Origin: an uncultured Verrucomicrobiales bacterium
GTDB taxonomy: Bacteria; Verrucomicrobiota; Verrucomicrobiia; Verrucomicrobiales; Akkermansiaceae
Assembly (NCBI GenBank): GCA_937928735.1
Contig: CALFVF010000015.1
Coordinates: 1-52,333, forward strand
DNA: 52,333 nucleotides
Direction: 5' to 3'
This document shows positions 42,950 to 52,333 of the stretch, in pieces. The position numbers were made by a program, and so were the translations under genes. The notes beneath the pieces were generated by a model that worked only from the letters and a program-made list of their open reading frames with translations, did not search any database and was not told where the DNA came from. Each line of letters begins with the position of its first letter. The first letter of the stretch is position 1.

Positions 42950-43714
42950 ATGACAAAATTTAGACCATGCATTGACCTACACCAAGGAAAAGTAAAGCAG
43001 ATCGTCGGGGGGACCCTCAGAGACGATGGTGTGGGACTGCGAGAAAATTTTGTGTCAGAGCGCTCCGCAAGAGAATTTGCTGAGCTGTACCGAGAGGATA
43101 CGCTAGTGGGTGGCCATGTCATACAATTAGGTGGTGGAAATAGAGCGGCAGCTAGAGAGGCGCTTGCAGCATGGCCTGGTGGCTTGCAGGTGGGCGGGGG
43201 AATTCAGCAGGAGAATGCCTCTGAGTGGCTCGAAGCGGGAGCGTCTCATGTGATTGTGACTTCTTGGTTATTTGATGAGCAGGGTCACTTCGATGAGGGG
43301 AAGCTAGAGGCTCTTGTCCAAGAAGTGGGGAAAGATCGCATTGTGCTCGATCTGAGCTGCCGACGTAGTGAGAGTGGCTGGACTGTGGCGATGAATCGCT
43401 GGCAGACGCTGACAGATCTTGAGGTGACTTCAGATGTGTTAGAAATGCTTGCCAGTAGCTGTGCGGAGTATTTGATCCATGCCGCTGATGTGGAGGGACT
43501 CTGTGGCGGGGTGGATGTGGATTTAATTCAACACTTGGCGCAATGGGGGGGGATTCCCATGACCTACGCTGGAGGTGTTGGCAGTATGGAGGATGTTACT
43601 ACTGTGGAAAAGGCGAGTGAGGGGAAATTAGACCTGACAGTGGGTAGTGCCCTAGATCTCTTTGGTGGATCGGGAGTGAGCTACGCAACTCTGAAAGACT
43701 GGAATCGAATATAA
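42950..43714 (+). CDS. hisA: Phosphoribosylformimino-AICAR ribotide isomerase, eukaryotic (HIS6) type
   Basis: A 254-residue TIM-barrel enzyme for the fourth step of histidine synthesis, the ProFAR to PRFAR isomerisation. The sequence follows the yeast HIS6 lineage, not the usual bacterial His[93 protein letters not shown], and [11 protein letters not shown]. Catalytic aspartates are in CIDLH and HAADVEG. The start is ATG 42950; open sequence before it overlaps the FGE gene's divergent promoter. It is followed after 1 base by mtfA. No other his gene is present. Confidence 0.9.
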   Translation: MTKFRPCIDLHQGKVKQIVGGTLRDDGVGLRENFVSERSAREFAELYREDTLVGGHVIQLGGGNRAAAREALAAWPGGLQVGGGIQQENASEWLEAGASHVIVTSWLFDEQGHFDEGKLEALVQEVGKDRIVLDLSCRRSESGWTVAMNRWQTLTDLEVTSDVLEMLASSCAEYLIHAADVEGLCGGVDVDLIQHLAQWGGIPMTYAGGVGSMEDVTTVEKASEGKLDLTVGSALDLFGGSGVSYATLKDWNRI

Positions 43715-43715
43715 T

Positions 43716-44519
43716 ATGGAAATCATTACACTTATACTATTTCTCCTCGCGATGACGGGGGTGTATCTCTTAGCCGCGCATGCGGACAAGGACTCGAAAC
43801 GCGCACGCCTAGTGCGTGAGAGATTCGGCGAGAAGCAGCGCGAGATTCTCAGAAGAGAGGTGCCGATTTATGAGAAAATTCCTGAGCAGCAGAGAGGGAT
43901 TCTTGAGGGGATGATTCATATCTTTCTCGATGAGAAGCACTTTGAGCCCTGTGGTGACTTAGAGGAGGTGACTGAGGAAATGCGTCTCGTCATTGCCGCG
44001 AATGCTTGTTTATTACAGCTCAATCGCAAGCCTGACTACTATGAGAAATTACGCAGTATTCTCGTGTATCCAGAGGCCTATGTCGCTTCCATGCCTAATG
44101 GCGAGGAGCAGCTAAGACTCGGGGAGAGCTGGTCGAGTGGCTCTGTAGTTCTCAGCTGGGCGAGTGTGAAGTCTGGTAGCCGAAATACAGAGGATGGGCA
44201 TAATGTGGCACTGCATGAATTCGCCCACCAGCTCGATCAGGCGAATGGCACTACCGATGGACTACCAAAGCTCTCTGAGGGACATTCCTACAGAGAATGG
44301 GCGAGAACATTCCAAGCGGCGTTTGCTAAGTTCTCAGCAAAGGTCAATAAGGGCAAAAAGACAGTGATTGATGAATATGGCGCTACCAATGCACCCGAGT
44401 TTTTTGCGGTGGCGACGGAAACATTTTTTGAAAAACCCAAGCAGCTCAAGAAGACCTACCCTGAGGTTTATGAACAACTTCAGAAGTTCTATAAGCTAGA
44501 TCCAGTGAGCTGGAGCTAG
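43716..44519 (+). CDS. mtfA: Zinc-dependent peptidase, MtfA family
   Basis: A 267-residue protein with one N-terminal membrane segment ([19 protein letters not shown]) and the MtfA/DUF980 domain. The zinc motif is [12 protein letters not shown], the third ligand region is [21 protein letters not shown], and the N-terminal [16 protein letters not shown] helix is present as [15 protein letters not shown]. In E. coli MtfA binds the glucose-repressor Mlc and has aminopeptidase activity. That link cannot be assumed here. Its start lies one base after hisA, so it should be co-transcribed with it. Confidence 0.85.
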   Translation: MEIITLILFLLAMTGVYLLAAHADKDSKRARLVRERFGEKQREILRREVPIYEKIPEQQRGILEGMIHIFLDEKHFEPCGDLEEVTEEMRLVIAANACLLQLNRKPDYYEKLRSILVYPEAYVASMPNGEEQLRLGESWSSGSVVLSWASVKSGSRNTEDGHNVALHEFAHQLDQANGTTDGLPKLSEGHSYREWARTFQAAFAKFSAKVNKGKKTVIDEYGATNAPEFFAVATETFFEKPKQLKKTYPEVYEQLQKFYKLDPVSWS

Positions 44520-44590
44520 ATGGGAGTGTCGCTCTGTCGAGAGTACTTAGTTCAAAGGAATTTCATCTGTGTCAGCAGATGCCTATTGCC

Positions 44591-44619
44591 TTGACCGTCC
44601 TAGTGCCGGGGCGTAGCGT
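44591..44619 (+). promoter_or_regulatory. Candidate promoter of sucCD
   Basis: TTGACC (44591-44596), 17 bases, TAGCGT (44614-44619), about 38 bases before the sucC start. A CGCC/GGCG hairpin lies between it and the ATG. The -10 is weak. Confidence 0.25.
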
Positions 44620-44656
44620 TTGCGCGTGTCGCCGCGAAAATGGCGATAGGTTAATC

Positions 44657-45841
44657 ATGAACATTCACGAATATCAGGCGAAGGAGTTGTTTGACCAATT
44701 TGGCGTGGCCTCCCCTCAGGGAGCTGTGGCCAATTCGGCAGAAGAAGCGGCAGCTGTAGCAGTCTCTCTAGGAGGCGGCAAGTTAGTAGTTAAGGCACAA
44801 GTCCACGCAGGTGGGCGAGGTAAGGGAACCTTTAAGAATGGCTTCCAAGGTGGAGTACACTTAGGGGATTCTCCAGAGAAGATCCAAGAGCTAGCGGCAA
44901 GCATGCTAGGCCAGACACTCGTGACTCACCAGACTGGTGAGGCAGGGCGCTTGGTGAGTAAGGTGATGGTGGGTGAGGCCGTGGCGATTGATCGTGAGTT
45001 TTATCTCGCGATATTACTCGACCGTGAGACCTGCCGCCCGGTGATAGTGGCCTCCACAGAAGGTGGTATGGATATTGAGGAGGTCGCTGAGAGCACTCCT
45101 GAGAAGATCGTTCGTGAGTTTGTGCATCCACTTGCAGGATTACAGCCTTATCAGGTGCGTAAGCTTATTAAAACTCTCGGATTAGTGGGTGATGAGGCGA
45201 AGCAGTTCTCAAAGTTAATTAAGAATCTCTATAAGCTCTTCCTTGCCTGTGATTGTTCCATGGTGGAGATTAACCCTCTAGTCGTAACAAAGGACGGGCA
45301 GGTACTCGCACTGGATGCGAAGTTTGGCTTTGATGATAATGCGCTCTACCGTCACCCGAACATTGTGGCGATGCGTGATGAGACGGAGGAAGATCCACGT
45401 GAGGTCGAGGCCTCAAAATTTGATCTCAACTACATCGGTCTGGATGGCAATATTGCTTGTCTTGTCAATGGAGCGGGATTGGCCATGGCAACCATGGATA
45501 TTATCAAGCACTTCGGTGGAGAGCCTGCGAACTTCCTTGATGTAGGAGGCGGGGCGACTAAAGAGCAAGTGTCAGCTGCCTTTAAGATCATTCTTGGTGA
45601 CCCGAAGGTGGAGGGAATTCTTGTGAATATCTTTGGTGGCATCATGCAGTGTGACATCATTGCTGAAGGGATTCTGGCTGCTGCTGCGGAACTTGAGCTC
45701 GCGATTCCACTTGTGGTGCGCCTCGAAGGCACCAATGTGGAGCAAGGCAAGGCCTTGATCGCAGGGTCTGATCTTGCAGTGATTTCTGCGGATAATCTCA
45801 ACGACGCTGCTAAGAAAATTGTAGCAGCTGTGAAAGGCTAA
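44657..45841 (+). CDS. sucC: Succinate--CoA ligase, beta subunit
   Basis: A 394-residue beta subunit of succinyl-CoA synthetase, which joins the TCA-cycle step succinyl-CoA to succinate with ATP or GTP synthesis. The start is set at ATG 44657 ([17 protein letters not shown]), the family's canonical beginning; the frame is open 26 codons upstream but that stretch is the leader. ATP-grasp text is [15 protein letters not shown], and the CoA-ligase part is [42 protein letters not shown], and [12 protein letters not shown]. It is followed by sucD 46 bases later. Confidence 0.97.
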   Translation: MNIHEYQAKELFDQFGVASPQGAVANSAEEAAAVAVSLGGGKLVVKAQVHAGGRGKGTFKNGFQGGVHLGDSPEKIQELAASMLGQTLVTHQTGEAGRLVSKVMVGEAVAIDREFYLAILLDRETCRPVIVASTEGGMDIEEVAESTPEKIVREFVHPLAGLQPYQVRKLIKTLGLVGDEAKQFSKLIKNLYKLFLACDCSMVEINPLVVTKDGQVLALDAKFGFDDNALYRHPNIVAMRDETEEDPREVEASKFDLNYIGLDGNIACLVNGAGLAMATMDIIKHFGGEPANFLDVGGGATKEQVSAAFKIILGDPKVEGILVNIFGGIMQCDIIAEGILAAAAELELAIPLVVRLEGTNVEQGKALIAGSDLAVISADNLNDAAKKIVAAVKG

Positions 45842-45887
45842 TCCGGCGATAGTGGAACCTATTTTTAACGATATAACTTAATTTCTA

Positions 45888-46778
45888 ATGGCTATTTTAG
45901 TAGATGAAAACACCAAGGTGCTCGTGCAGGGCATTACAGGTGGCTTTGGCGGTAAGCACGCCCAACTCTCCCTTGATTATGGCACCCAGATTGTCGCTGG
46001 TGTGACTCCAGGTAAGGGTGGTCAGACCTTTGGTGAGAAGACACCTGTCTTTGACACAGTGAGTGAGGCCGCAGGAGAGACTGGTGCTACGGTGTCAGCT
46101 ATCTTTGTGCCGCCGCCATTCGCCGCAGACGCGATTCTAGAGGCTGTGGATGCGGGCATGGATCTAGTTGTTGCGATCACGGAGGGAATCCCCGTCGCTG
46201 ACATGATGCGTGTGAAAGCCGCGATGGCTGAGAGTAAGACGCGCCTAATTGGGCCTAATTGCCCAGGTATAGTGACTCCGGGGCGTGGGGAAGATTCTCA
46301 CGGTGGCTGCCGAATCGGGATTGCGCCGGGCTATATTCACAAGCGAGGGAATGTCGGCGTGGTTTCACGCTCAGGCACTCTCACTTACGAGGCAGTCTAT
46401 CAGCTCACAGAGCTAGGCTATGGCCAGTCGACTTGTGTGGGTATCGGTGGCGATCCGATCAATGGGACTTCCCACCTCGATGTGCTGAAGATGTTTAATG
46501 ACGATCCTGAGACAGAGGCGATTATTATGATTGGCGAAATCGGCGGGAACGCAGAAGCAGAAGCCGCGCGCTGGGCGAAGGAGAACTGTAAGAAGCCAAT
46601 TGCAGGCTTTATTGCTGGTGCTACTGCCCCTCCGGGACGTCGTATGGGGCACGCTGGAGCGATTGTCGGTGGTGCGGAAGATACGGCCGAAGCCAAGAAA
46701 ACGATTCTTAGGGAATGTGGAATTGCAGTCTCGGAAACTCCTTCTGACATGGGCAAGACCCTTGTCGGTATGCTCTAG
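45888..46778 (+). CDS. sucD: Succinate--CoA ligase, alpha subunit
   Basis: A 296-residue alpha subunit of succinyl-CoA synthetase. CoA-binding segment [15 protein letters not shown] is at the N-terminus, with [11 protein letters not shown] and PVFDTVSEA. The phosphorylated histidine is expected in [13 protein letters not shown] (GHAGA), and the conserved GPNCPGI is present. It forms an operon with sucC and ends 58 bases before a strong terminator. Length and motifs are usual. Confidence 0.97.
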   Translation: MAILVDENTKVLVQGITGGFGGKHAQLSLDYGTQIVAGVTPGKGGQTFGEKTPVFDTVSEAAGETGATVSAIFVPPPFAADAILEAVDAGMDLVVAITEGIPVADMMRVKAAMAESKTRLIGPNCPGIVTPGRGEDSHGGCRIGIAPGYIHKRGNVGVVSRSGTLTYEAVYQLTELGYGQSTCVGIGGDPINGTSHLDVLKMFNDDPETEAIIMIGEIGGNAEAEAARWAKENCKKPIAGFIAGATAPPGRRMGHAGAIVGGAEDTAEAKKTILRECGIAVSETPSDMGKTLVGML

Positions 46779-46836
46779 TCGAAGTCTTAGGGGTAAAGCT
46801 GCTCTCAGGGATCCTGGCTAGATGGTATGATATTTC

Positions 46837-46871
46837 AACTCCATCTCTACTTGTGTAGGGGTGGAGTTTTT
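46837..46871 (+). terminator. Rho-independent terminator of sucCD
   Basis: AACTCCATCTCTAC (46837-46850) pairs along all 14 positions (two G-U) with GTAGGGGTGGAGTT (46855-46868) around a TTGT loop, followed by a T-run to 46871. It lies 58 bases after the sucD stop. Confidence 0.9.
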
Positions 46872-46941
46872 ATTTCGATATTTTTTCCTTCTGTGGAGAC
46901 AAATTTATGCGAACTGAGCATTTTAAAGAGAAACAATCATA

Positions 46942-47541
46942 ATGCATATGAATATCAAGCAGAGAGTATTTCAATTAGTAGGGCTGGGGTTGAGTTTATG
47001 CAGTGCATCAGCACTTATGGCTGTGGATAAGTTCACTGTCGATGTTGTGGTCTTAGAGTGCCAGACTCCGCAGATTGCAGAAGCATTAAGATTAGGCTTA
47101 GAAGACCGTATTCGTGAAGATTCACTTGGGCAAGGTGGTGCGCTCACTCATCTCGGTGAGCAGGCTCAATTGAGCGCTTCAGTCCGACTGCATACGACAG
47201 AGAGCAAGCCATGCTCCATTACATTAACCAATGGGAAAGAAGAGGCGCTGGCAGAGGAAGGAGGGGACGAGAGTACAATAGTGATTTGTCCTACGCATGT
47301 AGGGGAGAACCTCTCCGTAGAGCTTTCATACACAAGAGAGGTGATGGCTGAAGAGAAAGGTGCCGAGGGGGAGCCATTCCAGACTTTTGAGGGAGAAGAA
47401 TTTATGACTAGGGAAATTGTGAAACCTAGTGGAAAAGGTGAGTTTTTTTACGCCTTTAAGATACAGGATCAAAAGAATGACGGGCAGCAGGGGCTCTCAG
47501 AGAATCATGTTGTTTTTGTGACTTGTCGAGCGAGCGAGTGA
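46942..47541 (+). CDS. Unknown secreted protein
   Basis: A 199-residue protein with a signal peptide (about 1-28; VGLGLSLCSASALMAVDKF). Two in-frame ATG codons (46942 and 46948) could start it. The mature part is acidic and beta-rich (FTVDVVVLECQTPQIAEALRLGLED, VVFVTCRASE) with four cysteines. The overall look, beginning with a short strand-helix-strand and then long strands, recalls secretin-associated or type II/III-like 'bacterial secretin-N' pieces, but no motif is firm. Function unknown. It ends 31 bases before a strong terminator. Confidence 0.5.
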   Translation: MHMNIKQRVFQLVGLGLSLCSASALMAVDKFTVDVVVLECQTPQIAEALRLGLEDRIREDSLGQGGALTHLGEQAQLSASVRLHTTESKPCSITLTNGKEEALAEEGGDESTIVICPTHVGENLSVELSYTREVMAEEKGAEGEPFQTFEGEEFMTREIVKPSGKGEFFYAFKIQDQKNDGQQGLSENHVVFVTCRASE

Positions 47542-47571
47542 GGAGAGAGTCGATGAAATCCAGAAAGTAGG

Positions 47572-47602
47572 AAATCGCGCTAATGACTAGCGCGATTTTT
47601 TT
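47572..47602 (+). terminator. Rho-independent terminator
   Basis: AATCGCGCTA (47573-47582) pairs perfectly with TAGCGCGATT (47588-47597) around ATGAC, extended one A-T pair outward, followed by seven T (47596-47602). It serves the secreted-protein gene that ends at 47541. Confidence 0.95.
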
Positions 47603-48078
47603 GTGAAAAAATTGAGAGCATCTCCGACAGCCTGCTTTTGATGAAAAAGTGCCTTTCGATGATTTCAGGCATTGGCATGGTCTTGTAGTGCGGTTTGTTT
47701 TAAGAGGGAGAGCTCGCCATGCATGATGCTTCATATGGTCGGCTTGTATTGACTCAGTGAAGTCATGGTGGAGGTGTGTAAATTATTTTCAGAAATCAGA
47801 ATTAAAGGTGACTTTTTTTCGATAACTTGTTGTCTATCTGTTGACACGAAGAAAAAAATATGGCACTTGCACAGCGTAACACACGATGAACCCTCTCCTA
47901 AATACCTCTCCCACCTCCGTTTTTACTAGCTGGGTCACCCAGCTGATCTTGATGAATTTGCGCCGTCTTTCTGGAGCATGTAACTTATAGTCAATCGCTT
48001 ACCGTTTGCGTTTTCTATCCCTCTTCTTATTTTCAATATTTATTGATTTAACTTTCTACTCTTGATTTCTGAAACATC
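47603..48078. other. Long 5' region of the giant surface-protein gene, with a 17-bp palindrome
   Basis: 476 bases with no credible gene. It contains the palindrome AGCTGGGT-C-ACCCAGCT (47928-47944), about 135 bases before the SdrD-type gene, and pyrimidine-rich AT stretches just ahead of the ATG. No clear promoter was found. A riboswitch was considered and not supported. Confidence 0.5.
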
Positions 48079-51000
48079 ATGAAACTACCGAGACTTCAGT
48101 CTTTTCCAAAATCTTTAGTGAGTGCTCCTAGGCCAGTATTGGGCTTGTCCGCGGCGTCACTGGTCATGACCTCAACACTCTACGCCGACATATCTGGTGT
48201 TGTTTATCGTGATTATAATAATGACGCTACGCAGAGTGTTTTTGAGCCTGGTGTGGGTGGACTCACGGTTACTGCATTTGCCGAGGGGCAGGCACCAGTA
48301 ACTACGGTGACAGGGCCTGATGGTTCCTATGTGCTCTCGGGTACAGGGGCTATTTCACGAGTTGAGGTTACAGATATTCCTTCCTTCTTGCAGCCTGGCC
48401 CTGCGGGTGCTGGCTCATTGACTACGACTTTTGTAGCTGCCGATGGAGCGACAGATCAAAATGTAGCACTAGTGAACCCCGGGGAATTCTGTGATGGAAA
48501 TCCTGATGTGGTTGTTCCGTGCTACGTGAATGGAGATCCTCTGGTCGCTGGTACTTCAGCAGATACAGACTGGCTAGTGCGCGTCGATTATACACCCACA
48601 GCTGATCGAGAGGTTAATGAATTTCTCGCTACTGGATCGGTAGTCGGAGCGACTTGGGGCGTGGCGTATCAGCGCCAGACAGAGACGTTATTTAGTGCTG
48701 CAGTGGTGAAGCGCCACTCTGGACTTGGCTCAAATGGTGCGGGTGCGATTTATCAGACATCACGTGCTCGTAATGCTGTCATCACGGATACAAATCCGCC
48801 TGTTTCTTCGCTATTTGTCGATTTAACAAACCCTATTTACGGGCTTAATTTTGGTGCTGTTCCTTCGAACCAGGCTAGAGGGTTAATTGGTGATGCTTCA
48901 GCTTCAAATAATGATGGTGCTGTCTTTGATCTCGTCGGTAAGACGGGTCTTGGTGGAATGGAATTAAGTGAGGACGGAAGAACTCTTTATGCGGTGAACC
49001 TCTTTTCGAGAAGCCTCATTGAAATATCTGTAGGCATTCCTGCGACAACTCCTACAGCTGCAGACGTGAGAGAGATTCCGATCACGCTACAGAGCCCTGC
49101 TGTGGGTGCTGTGAATGGTGAGTTTCGCCCGTGGGCGGTCGGTGTCAAAGACGGAGAAGTGTACGTGGGAGGTGTCGCGACAGCAGAAAATGCTGGTGGA
49201 GCTGCCAGTGACTTGCGTGCTTATGTTCTTCAGTTGAATGACTCTGGGACATTTGATATCATTTTTGAATTTGCCCTAGACTTTGAAAGAGAGGCGGTTG
49301 CGCAGAATGGGAGTGGAGTGAACTCCGATCCAGCAGATTGGTTGCCATGGGTTGACACCTTTGCTGAGCTTGGTGGAGCTAGACCTCCATTTGCTCAAGT
49401 GAGGCGCCCACAGCCAATGTTTACAGACATCGAGTTTGATTCGGATGGTTCATTGATCCTTGGATTTAATGACCGTACTGGAATGCAGGCAGGCAATGAT
49501 AACTTTGGTCAGACAGGGTCAACTCCTTTTGAGGCTGCTGTGGCTGGTGATATACTTCGCCTGCAGAGAACAGCCACTGGCTTTGAGTTACTGGAAGGTT
49601 CAGCACCAGCGCCAGCTTCTGGCCCTGGTTTAAATGAATTTTACACAGGGGATGAATTTGGAAACGGAGCGATTCCTATTCACGAAGAGATTACTATCGG
49701 GGGGCTAGCATCTTGTCTCAGTGAGGGCACAGTTGTTTCTTCTGTGTTTGATCCAGTGGACGATGTGAGGTCTGGTGGATTGAGGTGGTTTAGCCACTCA
49801 AGTGGTGAAGCCGTTGATGAGTATGAAGTGTTTGGTACGGATGAAGGCGGTGGATCCGCGACCTTCGGGAAAGCAGCTGGTATCGGTGATGTCGTGTTAG
49901 TCACAGATGCCGCTCCAGTGGAAGTAGGTAACTTTGTGTGGGCCGATACAAATGGAAACGGTATTCAAGACCCCAGTGAAGCTGGTATAGCCAATGTCCC
50001 CGTCACTTTGTCTCTCAATGGTACAACTTACAATACTACTACAGATGCGACAGGGAGATTTATCTTCTCGAGTGTAGATAACGCGCCTTCGCTTGGAGAT
50101 TTCAACAATGAAGGCGCTTCTGCGGTAATCTCTGTAGACCTAACAAATTCTGTTCTCAGCGAATTTGCAGGCGTAACGGTAGCGAACAATGATACTTCGG
50201 CAAATGGTGACCTTCGTGACTCAGATGCTATTCCTTCAGGAAATAATGCGCAGATCACATTCACAGTTGGTGGTTCTGGAGAAAACAATCACGCACTTGA
50301 TATAGGTTTACTTCCGCCAAAAGACTTTGGAGATGCTCCTGATTCATACTTAACAACTAGTTCAGTCAATGGCGCGTCACACAGCATTGTGGAGAACGTA
50401 AAGCTCGGTGCGTCTGTGGATGCTGAGCTAGATGGTAATCCTAGCTCGAATGCTCAAGGAGATGGTGCTGATGAAAACGGAGTGACATTTTCCACAACAA
50501 ATATTCCTGTCAATAACGCAGACTTTTCAGCAACGGTGAATGTCATGGCGATGCCTGAGGTTTCCTCCATGGTGACGCTAGCAGAAGATTCGTTTGAGTC
50601 CAACAGCTTCACTGGTGGTACTGGCTGGGTAGGCGATTGGGTAGAAGCAGGAGAGGGGAATGGCCCAGCCGCTGGTGGAGTACAAGTCACAGGAGGAAGA
50701 CTAGAGGTTTATAATAATGATAATTCAGCTTCTCGGACTTTTAACGTTCCAGCAGACGCCAGTGATGTTAGGCTTAAGTTTAATTATGATATAGAAGGTG
50801 CGTTCAACGGATCATTTCTCGTGCAAGTTAACGGCACAACAGTAGCCACCTTAGCACAAGCAGATGCACCTGGGAGTATTGATATTGATATTACGGGTGC
50901 TCTCAACGCAACAGGCACTAGTAATACAATTACGTTCAATTCCGATCTCCTCTCTAGTGTTAATAATGATGAAGGGTTTAATTTTGATAATCTAAGTATC

Positions 51001-52333
51001 ATGGCGACTGAGACTATTGTCTCCACAACGCCATACACTCTAATTGGTTGGGTCGATTTTGACCGCTCAGGGACATTTGAAGCAGATGAAGCCTCGGTGA
51101 TTAATACGGCAGGTGGTTTGAACAATAACGGGACAAACACGCTGACGTGGACAGGAACTGAGGGCTTAATCAATGGAGCATTTGGCGAAACGTATGCTCG
51201 TTTCCGTTTATCTTCTGACCCTAATCTTACAGTGAATCAACCAGGTGGTTCTCTAAGTGATGGTGAAGTCGAAGATTATCTACTTAATATACCGCCATTA
51301 CCTTCTTCAATCGGTGGTTTTGCATTCCTTGATGTAGACAATGATGGCGTTTTCAACAACGGAGATACACCATTAGCAGGTACAGTAGTGCAGTTGTTAG
51401 ATGGCGCTGGCAACCCTATAGCAGGAGCCACTGTGACAACAGGGCCCGATGGAGAATATAATTTTCCTGGTCTTGCTCCTGGCACCTTCGGTGTGAAATT
51501 CACATCACCCGCGCCAGCAAGTGGTGATAATGACTTTCAAGTAGCCAACGCAGGCTCTGGAGATGATCAAAATAACCTCACCGAGGTAGCAGGAGAGCCA
51601 ACAATGGGTACAATTTCTGGAATTGTTTTAGGTTCTGGTACAACGAGCACGATCAACGACGGTGGATTCTTCCAGCCAGCAAGCCTCGGAGACACTGTCT
51701 TTAATGACGCCAACAACAATGGTATCCAAGATGCCGGTGAAGCAGGACTTGCTGGAGTAGCCGTTCAATTGCTTGATGGAGGCGGTAACCCAATTGCCGG
51801 AGTTTCCCCAGTCACCACAGGCACTGATGGAACATACCTCTTTGAAGACCTCACACCCGGAGACTTCCAGGTGAGGCTAACCGCCCCAAGTGGAAGCAAC
51901 TTTGTAGTCTCAACCGCAGGAAACGGAGATGGTCAAAACAATCTTGATGGCCAAGGGACAAGCACAGGCATCATCCCAACAGTGACGCTTGGAGCAGGTG
52001 AGAGCAACCTCACACGCGACGGTGGCTTCTTTAGTCCAGCAAGCCTCGGAGACCTTGTCTTTAATGACGCCAACAACAACGGTATCCAAGATGCCGGTGA
52101 AAGTGGCCTTGCCGGAGTAATTGCTGTTCTCCTTGATGGTAGCGGCGCTCCAGTAGCAGGAGTTGCCCCAATCACCACAGGAACAGACGGCACCTTCCTC
52201 TTTGAAGGACTCACACCAGGAGACTTCCAGGTGCAACTAACTGCCCCGACTGGCTTCGTAGTCTCAACCGCAGGTAGCGGCAACGGCCAAAACAACCTTG
52301 ATGGCCAAGGGACCACTGTAGGAACCATCCCAA
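48079..52333 (+). CDS. Very large secreted SdrD/Cna-B-type surface protein, 3' end outside the window
   Basis: An open frame of 1418 codons that runs off the window; start ATG 48079 (MKLPRLQSFPKSLVSAPRP). A long signal peptide (about 1-38, ending TSTLYAD) precedes a Cna-B-like segment (39-95) and an SdrD-type propeller region (about 155-600; WGVAYQRQTETLFSAAVVKRH). SdrD-B domain 1 begins near 616 (VGNFVWADTNGNGIQDPSEAG). A DFGDAPDSY to GEVEDYLLNIP stretch (about 749-1072) is a GEVED domain. Then come SdrD-B repeats of 120 residues at about 1078, 1202 and 1322, each with NNNGIQDAGE-type calcium loops. Such proteins are elongated adhesins. The anchor would be past the window edge. Confidence 0.85.
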   Translation, partial: MKLPRLQSFPKSLVSAPRPVLGLSAASLVMTSTLYADISGVVYRDYNNDATQSVFEPGVGGLTVTAFAEGQAPVTTVTGPDGSYVLSGTGAISRVEVTDIPSFLQPGPAGAGSLTTTFVAADGATDQNVALVNPGEFCDGNPDVVVPCYVNGDPLVAGTSADTDWLVRVDYTPTADREVNEFLATGSVVGATWGVAYQRQTETLFSAAVVKRHSGLGSNGAGAIYQTSRARNAVITDTNPPVSSLFVDLTNPIYGLNFGAVPSNQARGLIGDASASNNDGAVFDLVGKTGLGGMELSEDGRTLYAVNLFSRSLIEISVGIPATTPTAADVREIPITLQSPAVGAVNGEFRPWAVGVKDGEVYVGGVATAENAGGAASDLRAYVLQLNDSGTFDIIFEFALDFEREAVAQNGSGVNSDPADWLPWVDTFAELGGARPPFAQVRRPQPMFTDIEFDSDGSLILGFNDRTGMQAGNDNFGQTGSTPFEAAVAGDILRLQRTATGFELLEGSAPAPASGPGLNEFYTGDEFGNGAIPIHEEITIGGLASCLSEGTVVSSVFDPVDDVRSGGLRWFSHSSGEAVDEYEVFGTDEGGGSATFGKAAGIGDVVLVTDAAPVEVGNFVWADTNGNGIQDPSEAGIANVPVTLSLNGTTYNTTTDATGRFIFSSVDNAPSLGDFNNEGASAVISVDLTNSVLSEFAGVTVANNDTSANGDLRDSDAIPSGNNAQITFTVGGSGENNHALDIGLLPPKDFGDAPDSYLTTSSVNGASHSIVENVKLGASVDAELDGNPSSNAQGDGADENGVTFSTTNIPVNNADFSATVNVMAMPEVSSMVTLAEDSFESNSFTGGTGWVGDWVEAGEGNGPAAGGVQVTGGRLEVYNNDNSASRTFNVPADASDVRLKFNYDIEGAFNGSFLVQVNGTTVATLAQADAPGSIDIDITGALNATGTSNTITFNSDLLSSVNNDEGFNFDNLSIMATETIVSTTPYTLIGWVDFDRSGTFEADEASVINTAGGLNNNGTNTLTWTGTEGLINGAFGETYARFRLSSDPNLTVNQPGGSLSDGEVEDYLLNIPPLPSSIGGFAFLDVDNDGVFNNGDTPLAGTVVQLLDGAGNPIAGATVTTGPDGEYNFPGLAPGTFGVKFTSPAPASGDNDFQVANAGSGDDQNNLTEVAGEPTMGTISGIVLGSGTTSTINDGGFFQPASLGDTVFNDANNNGIQDAGEAGLAGVAVQLLDGGGNPIAGVSPVTTGTDGTYLFEDLTPGDFQVRLTAPSGSNFVVSTAGNGDGQNNLDGQGTSTGIIPTVTLGAGESNLTRDGGFFSPASLGDLVFNDANNNGIQDAGESGLAGVIAVLLDGSGAPVAGVAPITTGTDGTFLFEGLTPGDFQVQLTAPTGFVVSTAGSGNGQNNLDGQGTTVGTIP
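51676..52333 (+). repeat. 360-bp tandem repeat coding SdrD-B domains
   Basis: The block beginning CCAGCAAGCCTCGGAGAC occurs at 51676 and again at 52036, exactly 360 bases apart, with long nearly identical stretches (TTTAATGACGCCAACAACAA and ATCCAAGATGCCGGTGAA). The second copy is cut by the window end. A more distant relative begins near 51310. Recent in-frame duplication is implied. Confidence 0.9.

Noticed and set aside
47456..47734. 92-codon minus-strand frame after the secreted protein gene
   Set aside because: It overlaps the real gene and passes straight through a perfect terminator hairpin.
47850..48078. c-di-GMP-I riboswitch in the leader of the giant adhesin gene
   Set aside because: A GCACAGCG-like stretch and a closing palindrome drew attention, but the GGGACGCAAAGCC core and the GAAA tetraloop/receptor pair are absent.
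49680..52328. Several minus-strand frames over the adhesin gene
   Set aside because: Compositional shadows of the repeated plus-strand coding sequence, rich in S, P, T and V with no consistent starts.
51676..52333. CRISPR array or other short direct-repeat locus
   Set aside because: The repeats are 360 bp, coding, in frame, and have no spacers; they are protein domain duplications.

Overview
The window reads as a piece of the chromosome of a free-living, probably marine member of the Verrucomicrobiota. The evidence is indirect. Several large secreted proteins end in the module common in that phylum (a GLLEYAFG-type segment and a terminal FYRLxVE). There is a lamin-tail/CotH gene pair, a protein with the DPxxAxxW helical repeats often seen in the phylum, and a HisA of the eukaryotic HIS6 type. 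Shine-Dalgarno sequences are weak or absent before many starts. No lineage-defining rRNA is present, so the family cannot be fixed.

Layout. 1-12 kb: the end of bioA, tRNA-Cys(GCA), a secreted trypsin-like protease, two tail-anchored coiled-coil proteins, an M29-type aminopeptidase, a Dabb protein, a xerD-type recombinase, mtnP, a secreted PA-domain metalloprotease with a coupled small upstream gene, and an AlkC glycosylase. 12.1-15.7 kb: dnaE. 15.7-23.1 kb: a tight, AT-rich sugar operon. 23.3-25.6 kb: a secreted matrixin-like protease. 25.6-30.2 kb (minus strand): a four-gene electron-transfer operon. 30.5-36.8 kb: two tail-to-tail CotH/lamin-tail paralogues around a hairpin-dense spacer with a MITE-like element. 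37-43 kb: a secreted beta-helix protein, a helical-repeat protein, DUF4126, two unknown genes and an FGE-type lipoprotein. 42.9-47.5 kb: hisA, mtfA, sucC, sucD and a small secreted protein. 48.1 kb to the window end: the start of a very large SdrD/Cna-B adhesin.

Two systems stand out. The sugar operon contains, in order, a cog3618 lactonase, a zinc alcohol dehydrogenase, a UxaE-type tagaturonate epimerase, an aldo/keto reductase, a short-chain dehydrogenase, a sugar-porter MFS transporter and a secreted propeller protein. Together these fit L-galactose -> L-galactonolactone -> L-galactonate -> D-tagaturonate -> D-fructuronate -> D-mannonate, with the mannonate dehydratase and KDG steps elsewhere. 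The dehydrogenase that would make tagaturonate is interrupted by an exact 7-bp tandem duplication (GGCGATT twice), which is either a natural knockout, a reversible slippage site or a sequencing error.

The electron-transfer operon encodes a NirB-like FAD/[2Fe-2S] dehydrogenase fused to a five-helix, histidine-rich membrane domain. It is followed by a membrane-anchored cytochrome with eleven predicted hemes (one on a CX4CH motif), a Tll0287-type heme lipoprotein and a small cytochrome c lipoprotein. I do not recognise this set as a named complex. The reading that fits best is a route from NAD(P)H across the membrane to periplasmic hemes, with an unknown terminal substrate.
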